Assembly: GCF_030812315.1 (NCBI RefSeq)
Contig: NZ_JAUSSM010000006.1
Span: forward strand, 62,001-126,000
Length of the DNA: 64,000 bases
Direction: 5' to 3'
Source of the DNA: Arthrobacter oryzae
Lineage (GTDB): Bacteria; Actinomycetota; Actinomycetes; Actinomycetales; Micrococcaceae
Shown here: one piece after another, positions 9,488 through 17,350 of the stretch
How the letters are laid out: each line of letters begins with the position of its first letter
Numbering within the stretch: the first letter of the stretch is position 1
Program-made: the position numbers and the translations under genes
The notes under the pieces: model-generated
What the model saw: the letters and a program-made list of their open reading frames with translations, nothing else
Databases searched by the model: none
Told to the model about the DNA's origin: nothing

Positions 9488-10249
9488 TTATTCGGCGGCG
9501 GCATCCGCGGATTCGCCCAGACGGCGCCCGATCCCCCGGGCCGCGGTCTGCAGCGCAGGCACCAGCGCCTGCAGGCGCACCTCCCGCAGCGGAACCACGA
9601 CGCCGAGAGCGGCCACCGTCCGCTTCTTGCGGTCCATCACCGGGACGGCGATGCCCCAGGTGTCCGGATCCACCACGCCGGCCAGCTGGGCGTAGCCCTG
9701 ATGGGCTGCTTCTCCGAGCTGGGCCCGCAGTTCAGCCACGGACAGGCGGCCCGCGGGATCCGTGAACCCGTCCAAATATTCCGCTTGGACTGCGTGCGGC
9801 TGGTTGGCCATGAGGACGAGCCCGGCGGAGGACACGTGCACGGCCATCCGCCCGGCAACCTGCGCCCGGTTGGCCACCGATCCCCGCCGGGACAGCCGCT
9901 CCACAAAGAGCGCCTCCCAGCCGTCCAGCACCGCAAGGTTCACGTTTTGGTTCAGCACCTGCTGGATGTCCTCCATGAAGGGCATGGCGGCCTGGCGAAG
10001 TTCCAGGGTGGGGGAATTGCGGTTGACCAGCTCCCACAGGCGAAGCCCCAGCTGCACCGAGCCGCCGGAGCCGACATCCAGCAGGCCATGCCCGGCCAGC
10101 TGCCGGACCAGCCGGTGGGCAGTGGTGAGCGGCAGCCCGGACCGGGTGGCGAGTTCCGAGAGCGGCAGGACGTTGACGCCCTCCGGAAAGGCCGCAATAA
10201 CGCGAACCACACGGTCCACCACCGAATCGCCCGAGCCCGAATTTGCCAC
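9488..10249 (-). CDS. IclR family transcriptional regulator (pobA-linked)
   Basis: About 253 residues. The N-terminal winged helix-turn-helix is VLPLSELATRSGLPLTTAHR, followed by an IclR effector-binding domain of about 170 residues. I chose the GTG at 10249 because AAGGGG stands just before it and the HTH begins about 15 residues later; an ATG at 10285 in the same frame is the alternative. It is encoded between pobA (same strand) and a divergent aromatic acid symporter. The TTCCGTTGAATGG element occurs on both sides of it, so it probably controls uptake and first-step hydroxylation together. Confidence 0.85.
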   Translation of the reverse strand: MANSGSGDSVVDRVVRVIAAFPEGVNVLPLSELATRSGLPLTTAHRLVRQLAGHGLLDVGSGGSVQLGLRLWELVNRNSPTLELRQAAMPFMEDIQQVLNQNVNLAVLDGWEALFVERLSRRGSVANRAQVAGRMAVHVSSAGLVLMANQPHAVQAEYLDGFTDPAGRLSVAELRAQLGEAAHQGYAQLAGVVDPDTWGIAVPVMDRKKRTVAALGVVVPLREVRLQALVPALQTAARGIGRRLGESADAAAE

Positions 10250-10258
10250 ACTTCCCCT

Positions 10259-10271
10259 TCCGTTGAATGGT
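10259..10271. promoter_or_regulatory. Second copy of TTCCGTTGAATGG motif, iclR/symporter gap
   Basis: This exact 13-mer is shared with the site upstream of pobA at 9456. Here the right arm is GGTT rather than GGAA, so the site is a half-palindrome. It lies just upstream of the preferred GTG start of the IclR gene, consistent with autoregulation and with control of the divergent symporter. Confidence 0.4.
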
Positions 10272-10384
10272 TTGAAGTGTCCCATATAACACTGCCCAGT
10301 GGTACAAATCTCAGGACAGGGAACCTTTGGTCCCGGCCGGGGCAATGGAGAAACCACCGGCAAGCAATCAACGCTGAGGTAGCA

Positions 10385-11662
10385 ATGTCAACGACGTCGT
10401 TGGAAAACAAATCACGCTGGCCCGTGTGGCTTTGCTGGCTGGCCATGGTCCTGGACGGATTCGACCTGGTGGTGCTTGGAACCGTCATCCCCACTCTTAT
10501 CAAGACCCAGGACCTCGGCTTCGACGCCGTCGGCGCCACGTTCGCCGCAACAATCTCGCTGGTGGGCGTGGGCCTTGGTGCGCTGTTCATTGCGCCGCTC
10601 TCCGACCGCTTTGGCCGGCGGAACCTGCTGGTTGCCTGCGTGACCTGGTTCTCGATTTTCACCATTGCCGTGGTCTTTGCACCCAACGTGGCAGTCTTCA
10701 GCGTCTTCAGGCTGCTGGCCGGCCTTGGACTGGGCGCCTGCCTGCCCGCCGCGCTGGCCTACATGAACGATTACGCCCCCGCAGGATCCGCCGGCAAGTC
10801 GACCACCCGGACCATGACCGGCTACCACGCCGGCGCCGTGGCCACCGCTTTCCTGGCACTGATGGTCATCCCGGACTGGCGCGTCATGTTCGTGATTGGC
10901 GGCGTTGCCGGCTTTGTCCTGGTGCCGTTCCTCTGGTTCAAGCTGCCGGAGACGCTGCCCGCGGTCATTACCTTGCCGGCCGTTTCCAAGCCAGACGGCC
11001 AGGAAGCCGCCAGGGAAGCTGCCCCCGCCGTCGAAGAACGCGCCAGCTTTCGGGACCTCGGCAGGAAGCCATACCCTCTCGTGGCCGCCGGTGTTGCCGT
11101 CGCCTCGTTCATGGGCCTTCTGCTGGTCTACGGCCTGAACACCTGGCTGCCGCAGCTGATGTCGTCCGCCGGCTACACACTCAGCGCAGGCCTGTCCCTC
11201 CTGCTCGTCCTGAACGTGGGCGCCGTCGTGGGCCTCGTGGCTGCCGGCATCCTGGCGGACAAGCACGGAACCAAGAAGATCGTGCTCCTCTGGTTCGCGC
11301 TTTCCGCCGTCTTCCTCGCGGCGCTCAGCGTGAAGATCCAGAACGAACTGCTCCTGAACGCCGCCGTCTTCGTAACCGGGGTCTTCGTCTTCAGCTCCCA
11401 GGTGCTGGTCTACGCCTGGGTCAGCCAGCTGTTCCCGGCCCGGCTGCGCGGCACTGCCCTGGGCTTCGCTGCAGGCGTCGGGCGTCTCGGCGCCATTCTG
11501 GGCCCGGCCGTGACGGGTACGCTGGTGGCCGCCGGAGTCGCCTATCCCTGGGGCTTCTATGTCTTCGCGGCGGCGGCCGTGCTGGCGGTGGCGGCCCTGG
11601 TCCTGGTGCCGCAGGCGGTCACCGCAGCGGCCGGCAAGCGGACCGCCGTCGGGCCTTCCTAA
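10385..11662 (+). CDS. MFS transporter, aromatic acid:H+ symporter family (PcaK/BenK-like)
   Basis: A 425-residue, 12-helix proton symporter for aromatic acids. The opening LDGFDLVVLGTVIPTLI in helix 1 is the AAHS signature, with the membrane aspartate. APLSDRFGRR is the loop 2-3 motif and the repeat ILADKHGTKK lies in loop 8-9. The ATG at 10385 follows GAGGTAGCA; longer in-frame extension upstream is out of frame with the regulatory region and not coding. It is divergent from the IclR gene and near pobA, so 4-hydroxybenzoate or protocatechuate uptake is the likely role. Confidence 0.92.
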   Translation: MSTTSLENKSRWPVWLCWLAMVLDGFDLVVLGTVIPTLIKTQDLGFDAVGATFAATISLVGVGLGALFIAPLSDRFGRRNLLVACVTWFSIFTIAVVFAPNVAVFSVFRLLAGLGLGACLPAALAYMNDYAPAGSAGKSTTRTMTGYHAGAVATAFLALMVIPDWRVMFVIGGVAGFVLVPFLWFKLPETLPAVITLPAVSKPDGQEAAREAAPAVEERASFRDLGRKPYPLVAAGVAVASFMGLLLVYGLNTWLPQLMSSAGYTLSAGLSLLLVLNVGAVVGLVAAGILADKHGTKKIVLLWFALSAVFLAALSVKIQNELLLNAAVFVTGVFVFSSQVLVYAWVSQLFPARLRGTALGFAAGVGRLGAILGPAVTGTLVAAGVAYPWGFYVFAAAAVLAVAALVLVPQAVTAAAGKRTAVGPS

Positions 11663-11680
11663 AGACTGCTCCGGGACCTC

Positions 11681-12534
11681 TCAGGCGGCCAGGCGCTGCG
11701 CGCGGATCCCGGCTCTCAGCCGCCGCCAGACGGCGGGCGTGACCACTACGGCGATGCCGACGGCGGCGCCGATGACCGTTTCAACGATCCTGTCCCGCAG
11801 CAGCACTTCCGGGGCGGCGGGCGCCGCCAGCAGGGTGGAACTCAGGGCAAGCGGCCTAACGAACACCTGGGCCAGCACGTACTGCCGCGCGATGAACATT
11901 TCCGCGCCGAACTGGCACACTGCAATCACCAGGACCGTTTGCCACGGGGCGGGGTTCAGCAGGAGGACTCCCGCCAGCAGGATCAGGCCAAGGATGGTAC
12001 CGATGATTCGCTGGATGCCGCGGGCCACGCGGGAGGAAATTCCGACCAGCAGGCAGAACACCGTGGTCAGGACCGAGGCGAGCATGCACTGCCACAGCGG
12101 CGGCTGGTGCGGGATCGAGGCGATGGCCGCGAAGGCGAAGATGTGGAACAACGAGCCGGCCGGCCGGTGCCGCCACCAGGCAATCACCAGTGAACACGCT
12201 CCGGCAACCACAGTGGTGGCCGCCATCTGCGACCAGGTGCTCGCGGCGTCCGACAGACCCAGCGACTGCCCCGCCCGTGCCGACAATGTGGCCAGCAGGA
12301 TCACCAGCAGCATGAGGGACCCGGCCCGCACCTGGATGAAGAGCCGCTTGCGGTGCAGCTCCCCTCGCCCTTAGATTCCGGTGAAGGCACCGAAGGAAGC
12401 GAAGATCGCCAGGTCCATCCGGTCAATCAGGACCAGGATGATCAGCGGAACAAAGACGCCCACGGCGCACCGGACCGGACGTGATGGTCCTTGTTGCCGG
12501 GGGCAATCGTGAACATCTCGGCGAACAGCTTCAC
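11681..12534 (-). pseudogene. FUSC-family (aromatic acid exporter-like) membrane protein, broken
   Basis: The minus strand reads as one FUSC membrane protein with two lesions. From GTG at 12534 the frame gives VKLFAEMFTIAPGNKDHHV, then near 12478-12480 one base is missing. The frame continues only after a shift (PVRCAVGVFVPLIILVLIDR). Next, GAFTGI is followed by an in-frame TAA at 12371-12373, where the reading would otherwise continue as GRGELHRKRLFIQVRAGS through several membrane helices to 11681. Both halves share one frame around the stop codon, so this is a substitution, not a second shift. The FUSC family includes aromatic acid exporters; the gene is convergent with the aromatic acid symporter. 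Confidence 0.8.
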
Positions 12535-12726
12535 GTGGGGTCACGCCTTTCCATACGGTGCCAGTCTGACGGCGGCAGCGTTGGCGTCCACCCAAATCCT
12601 GCCTGGAGACGGCCGGTATTGGCGGCAGACGGGCAGGGCGCCCGCTCGGCGGAACGCGCTGCGGGCCGGCGGACTGGTATTGTCTATCGGTTAAATCCCA
12701 GACAGAAACGCATACCGGAGGCCCCC

Positions 12727-13218
12727 ATGCTCAAAGGATTCAAGGATTTCATCCTTCGCGGCAACGTGATCGAACTGTCCATCGCCGTCGTCGTCGGCAC
12801 CGCGTTCACGTCGCTGGTCAGCGCATTCACCACCAACATCGTGAATCCGATCATCGCCGCGGCAGGCGGTGTCCAGACCGAGGGGCTCGGGTTCCCCATC
12901 TGGCCCGGCAATGACAGGACCTTCGTGAACATCGGCGGGGTCATCACCGCCTTCGTGACATTCCTCATTACCGCGGCAGTGGTGTATTTCATCTTCGTGG
13001 CGCCCATGAACAAGATCAACTCGCTGGTGAAGAGCAGGCTGGCAACGGCGGAACCGGAGGAAGAGCCCATCCCTGCCGACACCGCACTCCTGGCCGAGAT
13101 CCGGGACCTGCTGACCCAGCTCGCGGGCAGCGACAAGGAACTCACGACGGCAGGCGTCACCGGCTCGTCGTCCGGCACCGCCGGAGCCGGCACTTCCACG
13201 AAGGCGCCCGAAAGCTAG
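12727..13218 (+). CDS. mscL: Large-conductance mechanosensitive channel MscL
   Basis: A 163-residue channel that opens under membrane tension and releases solutes on hypo-osmotic shock. Conserved N-terminus MLKGFKDFILRGNVIELSIA, pore helix AVVVGTAFTSLVSAFTTNIV, and a second helix (about residues 75-98, ITAFVTFLITAAVVYFIFV) are in the usual order. The cytoplasmic helix is EIRDLLTQ. The ATG follows GGAGG by 5 bases. The tail after residue 145 is Ser/Gly/Thr-rich and longer than in the E. coli protein. Confidence 0.97.
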   Translation: MLKGFKDFILRGNVIELSIAVVVGTAFTSLVSAFTTNIVNPIIAAAGGVQTEGLGFPIWPGNDRTFVNIGGVITAFVTFLITAAVVYFIFVAPMNKINSLVKSRLATAEPEEEPIPADTALLAEIRDLLTQLAGSDKELTTAGVTGSSSGTAGAGTSTKAPES

Positions 13219-13238
13219 CGCTGGCGTCGGGTCTGATA

Positions 13239-13271
13239 CTGACGTCCCGGCGGGTGCTGACGTCCCGGCGG
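13239..13271. repeat. Short direct repeat CTGACGTCCCGGCGG, two copies
   Basis: Two exact 15-base copies (13239-13253 and 13257-13271) lie in the gap between the convergent mscL and DegT-like genes, ending just before the DegT-like stop codon. Probably a local duplication; no hairpin followed by a T-run was seen. Confidence 0.6.
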
Positions 13272-13272
13272 A

Positions 13273-14448
13273 TCAGGCGCTGGCCGCGTCCGTCCGCCGG
13301 AACCCGCCGTTCCACTTGCCGCGCCGCACGGTCACCGGAATCCCTGCTGCCGCGAGCCTGACCGAGCGGCACACGCGCGACTGTTCGCCCGGAGTCAGCT
13401 GATGGTAGACCGGCAGGACTACTGTCCTGTCTGTCAACCGTTCGGTCACCGACAGGTCCGCCGTGCCATAATCCCGGCCCCAATACTCAGGCTGCCGGTG
13501 GGCCGCCAGGATTCCGGCGCCCGCCGAGATCCCGTCGCGCGCCAGCCGTTCCAACAGCTCAGTCCGAGGCAGGGCGAACGACGGCAGCACTTCCAGCCAG
13601 AAAGACTGGAAATTGCTGGTGCCGTAAGCGGGGTCCCTGACGGGCCGCAGCCCCTCAATCCGGGCGAGGGCCAGCTGGTAGCTTGCGACAATTTCCCTGC
13701 GGTGGGCAACGGCTTCCTGCAGCCGGCCCAGCTGAACCAGGCCAATGGCAGCCTGCAGCTCGGTCATGCGGTATTCGACTCCGGGCTCGCTCGCGGCGCC
13801 ATCACGCAAGTCCCGGGCCCGGCTTGCAAAGGCGTCACTTTGGGTGGTCAGCATGCCGCCTTCCCCGGTGGTCAGGACCTCGCACGAGTCGAAGGACCAC
13901 GCTGTCAGCTCTGCCCCGGCTCCCACCGGACGGCCCAGGTACGTGGAGCCGACACCGCAGGCGGCATCCTCAATGACCGTGACGCCGAGGGGGTCGCACA
14001 GGTCCCGGATCGGCTCCAGGTCTACCGGCAGGCCGCCCTGGTCCACAACGATCACAGCCCGGGTGGCCGGCGTCAGGGCTGCCTCAATGGTCCTGCCGGA
14101 CACATTGCCGGTGCCCGCCTCGACATCGGCAAAGACGGTCCTGGCGCCGAGGTGGCTGACGGCATTGGCGGCCGCGACTGAGGAGAATGAGGGCAGGACG
14201 ACGTCGTCGTGCGGTTCAACTCCGGCGACCCTTAAGGCCAGACGGAGTGCCGCGTTACCGCTGGACACTGCGACGGCGTACGGGGCCTGCTGGGCGGAGC
14301 CGAAGGCCTCTTCGAACTGCCCCACGCGCGGTCCCTGGGCCATCCGGCCCGAAGCGAGCACCTGCACAACGGCGTCCGCCTCCTCAGGTCCGAGCCACGG
14401 CCTCATGACGCCGATGTGGCTAACCGCATGGTCTTCGCTGATGGTCAC
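13273..14448 (-). CDS. DegT/DnrJ/EryC1/StrS-fold protein lacking the PLP lysine
   Basis: About 391 residues with the full fold of the sugar aminotransferase family: SSGNAALRLALRVAGV (phosphate-binding turn), VVLPSFSSVAAANAV, IEDAACGVG (Asp that contacts the pyridine N), and the C-terminal half. In the motif that normally reads SFH-x-x-K-x-L-T-T-G-E-G-G, this protein has SFDSCEVLTTGEGG. The Schiff-base lysine is therefore Glu (codon GAG) and the His is Asp. It may be non-catalytic or have another chemistry. I start at GTG 14448, six bases after GGGAGG; an ATG at 14475 is upstream. No sugar-nucleotide genes are nearby. Confidence 0.85.
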   Translation of the reverse strand: MTISEDHAVSHIGVMRPWLGPEEADAVVQVLASGRMAQGPRVGQFEEAFGSAQQAPYAVAVSSGNAALRLALRVAGVEPHDDVVLPSFSSVAAANAVSHLGARTVFADVEAGTGNVSGRTIEAALTPATRAVIVVDQGGLPVDLEPIRDLCDPLGVTVIEDAACGVGSTYLGRPVGAGAELTAWSFDSCEVLTTGEGGMLTTQSDAFASRARDLRDGAASEPGVEYRMTELQAAIGLVQLGRLQEAVAHRREIVASYQLALARIEGLRPVRDPAYGTSNFQSFWLEVLPSFALPRTELLERLARDGISAGAGILAAHRQPEYWGRDYGTADLSVTERLTDRTVVLPVYHQLTPGEQSRVCRSVRLAAAGIPVTVRRGKWNGGFRRTDAASA

Positions 14449-14488
14449 TGGATCCTCCCGCTCCTTAAACGGCATTAGTTATGCACCT

Positions 14489-14500
14489 TTCCATTCAACG
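14489..14500. promoter_or_regulatory. Third copy of CGTTGAATGGAA motif (reverse orientation)
   Basis: Read on the minus strand this 12-mer matches the core and right arm of the pobA-upstream site at 9456; the left arm is not conserved. It stands about 40 bases upstream of the DegT-like start, a plausible operator position. Whether the same IclR protein binds here is inference. Confidence 0.25.
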
Positions 14501-14723
14501 CGCCATGCTTCGGCGCCGTCACGAGAGGCCTGTACGCGCATTTATCGCACGGGATACCGCCATTGAGGCGCAGAATACCCGCTTGGGAATCGTGATCCTG
14601 CCCTGGCGCCGCGGCGGTACTTGGATCGTTCGCCACGGAGCACCCCGGCGTTACCTGTACGGAAACTTCCACCAGAATTCGTGACGCAGCCGCAATCCTC
14701 CCGAAACAGGGCCCGGACATGAT

Positions 14724-15569
14724 GTGAGTATGAAGCGCAAGGCACAGTCCCCCGAATCGGCCGACTTGAGCTGCGAAGTTTGCGGCCAGATGCCGGAACC
14801 CCCAAAAGCCCGGCTCACCCTGGCGAATGTTGCGGTGATGCTGCCTATTGAGCTCCTGGTGCATGCTGCCGTGGTGGAGACGCATCTCCCGTATGTGGCC
14901 AAGGTTTTGGTGCTCACCCTGACCGCCACAGTGCTGGTCATCTGGGTGGCCGAACCGTCCGCGGCCCGGATGCTGAGGGGTTGGCTGCACGCTCCCGCCC
15001 TCCGGCTCCGCAAAAGGCTCAATACGGCACCGGCCCTGTGGCGCGCCCGCGTCGTGGTGCGCGACGAGCCAGGGTCACTCCAGAAGTTGACGCAGGCGCT
15101 GGCACGGCTGGACACCAACATCCTCAGCATCCACATCCATCCGGTGGCGGGCGGCGTCCTGGACGAGTTCGTCCTGTCCGCGCCGGGGCATCTCGGCGAG
15201 CGCGAGCTGCTCGAGGCACTGCGCGATGGCGGCGGCCGGCACGCCCATGTCTGGCCCACCACCGCCCTGGCGATGGCTGACGGCCAGACCAGGGCCCTGA
15301 GCCTGGCCGCCCGGATTGCCGGCAATCCGGGCGAGCTCCCCCTCGCGGTGGCCGAACTGCTTTCCGCAAGGATCGTGCCAGCCTCCGTGGAGGGCCGTCA
15401 GGAATCTCCCGCTTCGGCCGACGCCGGGACGGTGCTGAAGATCCCGACGGCCTGGCACGGCCCCATCACGTTCTACCGGCCCGGCGAACCGTTTACCCCC
15501 GCCGAATCGGCACGTGCGCACCGCCTGGCCGAACTCGCCGAGATTTTGTCGCACAGCGACACCCGGTAA
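14724..15569 (+). CDS. Membrane-anchored ACT-domain protein, unknown function
   Basis: 281 residues. The N-terminus has a C-x-x-C pair (LSCEVCGQ, residues 17 and 20) followed by two hydrophobic segments (about 33-52 and 59-77). A soluble part follows with an ACT-like fold: ARVVVRDEPGSLQKLTQALA, then LDTNILSIHIHPVAGGVLDE (about 108-160). ACT domains usually bind amino acids and regulate enzymes. A membrane-tethered ACT with no enzyme domain suggests a sensor or adaptor, but no partner is next to it. Starts at GTG 14724 or ATG 14730 give nearly the same protein; the ribosome site is weak. I do not recognise a named family. Confidence 0.7.
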   Translation: MSMKRKAQSPESADLSCEVCGQMPEPPKARLTLANVAVMLPIELLVHAAVVETHLPYVAKVLVLTLTATVLVIWVAEPSAARMLRGWLHAPALRLRKRLNTAPALWRARVVVRDEPGSLQKLTQALARLDTNILSIHIHPVAGGVLDEFVLSAPGHLGERELLEALRDGGGRHAHVWPTTALAMADGQTRALSLAARIAGNPGELPLAVAELLSARIVPASVEGRQESPASADAGTVLKIPTAWHGPITFYRPGEPFTPAESARAHRLAELAEILSHSDTR

Positions 15570-15694
15570 CCGGGCCCGTCCCGCGGCCGAATTTAGGCGG
15601 GCTCCACGGGGAGGCACGGCGCTGCGGCGGGCTGCACAAGAAGGCAGTCACAATCAATAAATAGCCGCCGCACGGGCATTACCCGGAAAAACCC

Positions 15695-15723
15695 TTGACA
15701 GTGGCAGGGGTCACTTCTATCTT
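15695..15723 (+). promoter_or_regulatory. Sigma-70-type promoter TTGACA-N17-TATCTT
   Basis: A perfect -35 box (15695-15700) and a near-consensus -10 box (15718-15723) with the optimal 17-base spacer lie upstream of the transporter-regulator-hydantoinase gene set. The palindromes at 15727 cover the expected transcription start. Confidence 0.7.
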
Positions 15724-15726
15724 TGA

Positions 15727-15755
15727 TTTTGGGATCCCAAAACGGGATCCCAAAA
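15727..15755. promoter_or_regulatory. Tandem GGGATCCC operator
   Basis: The sequence is TTTTGGGATCCCAAAA (15727-15742), a perfect 16-base palindrome, followed directly by CGGGATCCCAAAAG. This gives two GGGATCCC cores starting 13 bases apart, immediately downstream of a strong promoter. It is best read as a double repressor site, and the FadR-type GntR regulator encoded two genes on is the obvious candidate. The rest of 15570-15902 contains no gene that I can support. Confidence 0.6.
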
Positions 15756-15902
15756 GTGATCACCTTCCCGGCCCCGTCCCCACGCACGGCGGGTCCCTCG
15801 GATCCGGCCCGGGACAGTGCGGCCGCCGCTCAATCCGGCCGCGGCCAGCCACAGCACCAGAGTCTTACCCCTGCCCGCAATCTTCCCCGTGAAGGAGAAG
15901 CT

Positions 15903-17267
15903 GTGTCTCTTCCAAGTACTGAAACATCCAATGCCGAGACCGATCCCGCCACTGTTCAGACCGCAGAAGGCCAACCCGGCAAGGACGGCGTGCAACGGCG
16001 CACCACCGTCCGCTGGAAGCTCTTCCTGCTGCTCCTCGTCCTTGTCGCCGTCAACTACATCGACCGCGGCTCCATCTCCGTTGCCCTCCCCATCATCCAG
16101 AAGGAATTCAACCTCGCCCCCGAACCCGTGGGCCTCCTGCTCTCCGCCTTCTTCTGGACGTACGCCCTCATGCAGATCCCGGTCGGCCTGCTGATCGACA
16201 AGTTCGGTCCGCGCAAGGTCATGACGGCCTCGTGCGTCGGGTGGGGTGCCGCAACGGCCGCGTCGGGCCTGGCCGGCGGCTTCCTGAGCATGTTCATCGC
16301 CCGGCTCGGCATCGGCGTCACCGAAGCCGGTGTTATGCCCGCCGGCGGCAAGCTCAATGCCATCTGGATGCACAAATCGGAGCGTGGCCGCGGTGCCACT
16401 ATCCTCGACGCCGGTGCTCCCCTCGGCGCCGGGCTGGGCGGCATCCTCATCGCCGGGTTGATCGCTTCCACGGGCAGCTGGCGCACGGCGTTCATCATCG
16501 CCGGTGCCGCGACCGTCCTGATGGGCCTGGCCGTCTGGTGGTATGTCCGGGACAACCCGCGCCAGCACCGCGGCGTCAACACCGCCGAGGCCGAGTACAT
16601 TGAGGCCTCCCACGCGGCAGAGGACGCCGAAGCCGAACTGGACGGCAGCAAGGGAAAGCGCGCCCTGCTCCCCTACCTGAAGTTCAGGTCGTTCTGGGCC
16701 ATGTGCTTCGGCTGGCTGGGCTTCAACGGCGTGTTCTACGGCCTGCTCACCTGGGGGCCGCTCTACCTCGCCCAGGCCAAGGGCTTCGACCTGAAAACCA
16801 TCGGCTGGTCCACCTTCGTGATCTTCGGGGCTGGCTTCGTCGGTGAGATCCTGGGCGGTGCCATCGCTGACAAGTGGCGTGCCGCCGGAGCCTCGGCCAA
16901 CCGCGTCATGCGCACGCTGCTGGGCACCTCAAGCGTCGTGGTGGTGGGCGGCCTCATCGGGGTGACCGTCGTGGCGGACCCGACCACCGCCGTCGTTCTC
17001 CTCTCAGTGGTGATGTTTTTCCTCCGCTGGGTGGGACTCTTCTGGAGCATCCCGTCCATCCTGGGCGGGCGCACCAATGCCGGTGTGCTGGGCGGCGCGA
17101 TGAACTTCAGCGGGAACATCTCCGGCTTCGTCACCCCCATCGCCGTCGGCCTGATTGTCGGCGCCACCGGCTCCTACACGTGGGCGCTGCTCTACTTCGT
17201 GGGATCCGCCATCATCATGGGCGTGTCCGTCCTGATGCTGGATTACAACAAGCGCCTGCCTGTCTAG
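15903..17267 (+). CDS. MFS transporter, anion:cation symporter (ACS) family
   Basis: A 454-residue, 12-helix transporter. NYIDRGSISVALPIIQKEF in helix 1 and LIDKFGPRKV in loop 2-3 are typical of the ACS family, which takes up organic anions such as sugar acids, phthalate or allantoate. A 40-residue hydrophilic N-terminus precedes helix 1. The GTG at 15903 follows GAAGGAG by 5 bases; the frame is open further upstream but passes through the promoter and operator, so it is not coding there. First gene of a likely operon with a GntR regulator and hydantoin-type enzymes, so a cyclic ureide or related acid is the likely cargo. Confidence 0.88.
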   Translation: MSLPSTETSNAETDPATVQTAEGQPGKDGVQRRTTVRWKLFLLLLVLVAVNYIDRGSISVALPIIQKEFNLAPEPVGLLLSAFFWTYALMQIPVGLLIDKFGPRKVMTASCVGWGAATAASGLAGGFLSMFIARLGIGVTEAGVMPAGGKLNAIWMHKSERGRGATILDAGAPLGAGLGGILIAGLIASTGSWRTAFIIAGAATVLMGLAVWWYVRDNPRQHRGVNTAEAEYIEASHAAEDAEAELDGSKGKRALLPYLKFRSFWAMCFGWLGFNGVFYGLLTWGPLYLAQAKGFDLKTIGWSTFVIFGAGFVGEILGGAIADKWRAAGASANRVMRTLLGTSSVVVVGGLIGVTVVADPTTAVVLLSVVMFFLRWVGLFWSIPSILGGRTNAGVLGGAMNFSGNISGFVTPIAVGLIVGATGSYTWALLYFVGSAIIMGVSVLMLDYNKRLPV

Positions 17268-17350
17268 GCCGGCCGTCCTAAGCTAGGCATCGCAGCACCT
17301 CCTCCCGGCGCCGGGAGCGCACAACCCATCAAGAACCCGAATGGAGCACC

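Noticed and set aside
9437..10384. Long upstream extension of the aromatic acid symporter frame
   Set aside because: It overlaps the IclR gene on the other strand, has no homology-like content, and a good ATG with ribosome site exists at 10385.
14481..14684. 67-residue plus-strand reading frame upstream of the ACT gene
   Set aside because: Arg-rich, no ribosome site, no recognised domain; it probably lies in the regulatory gap.
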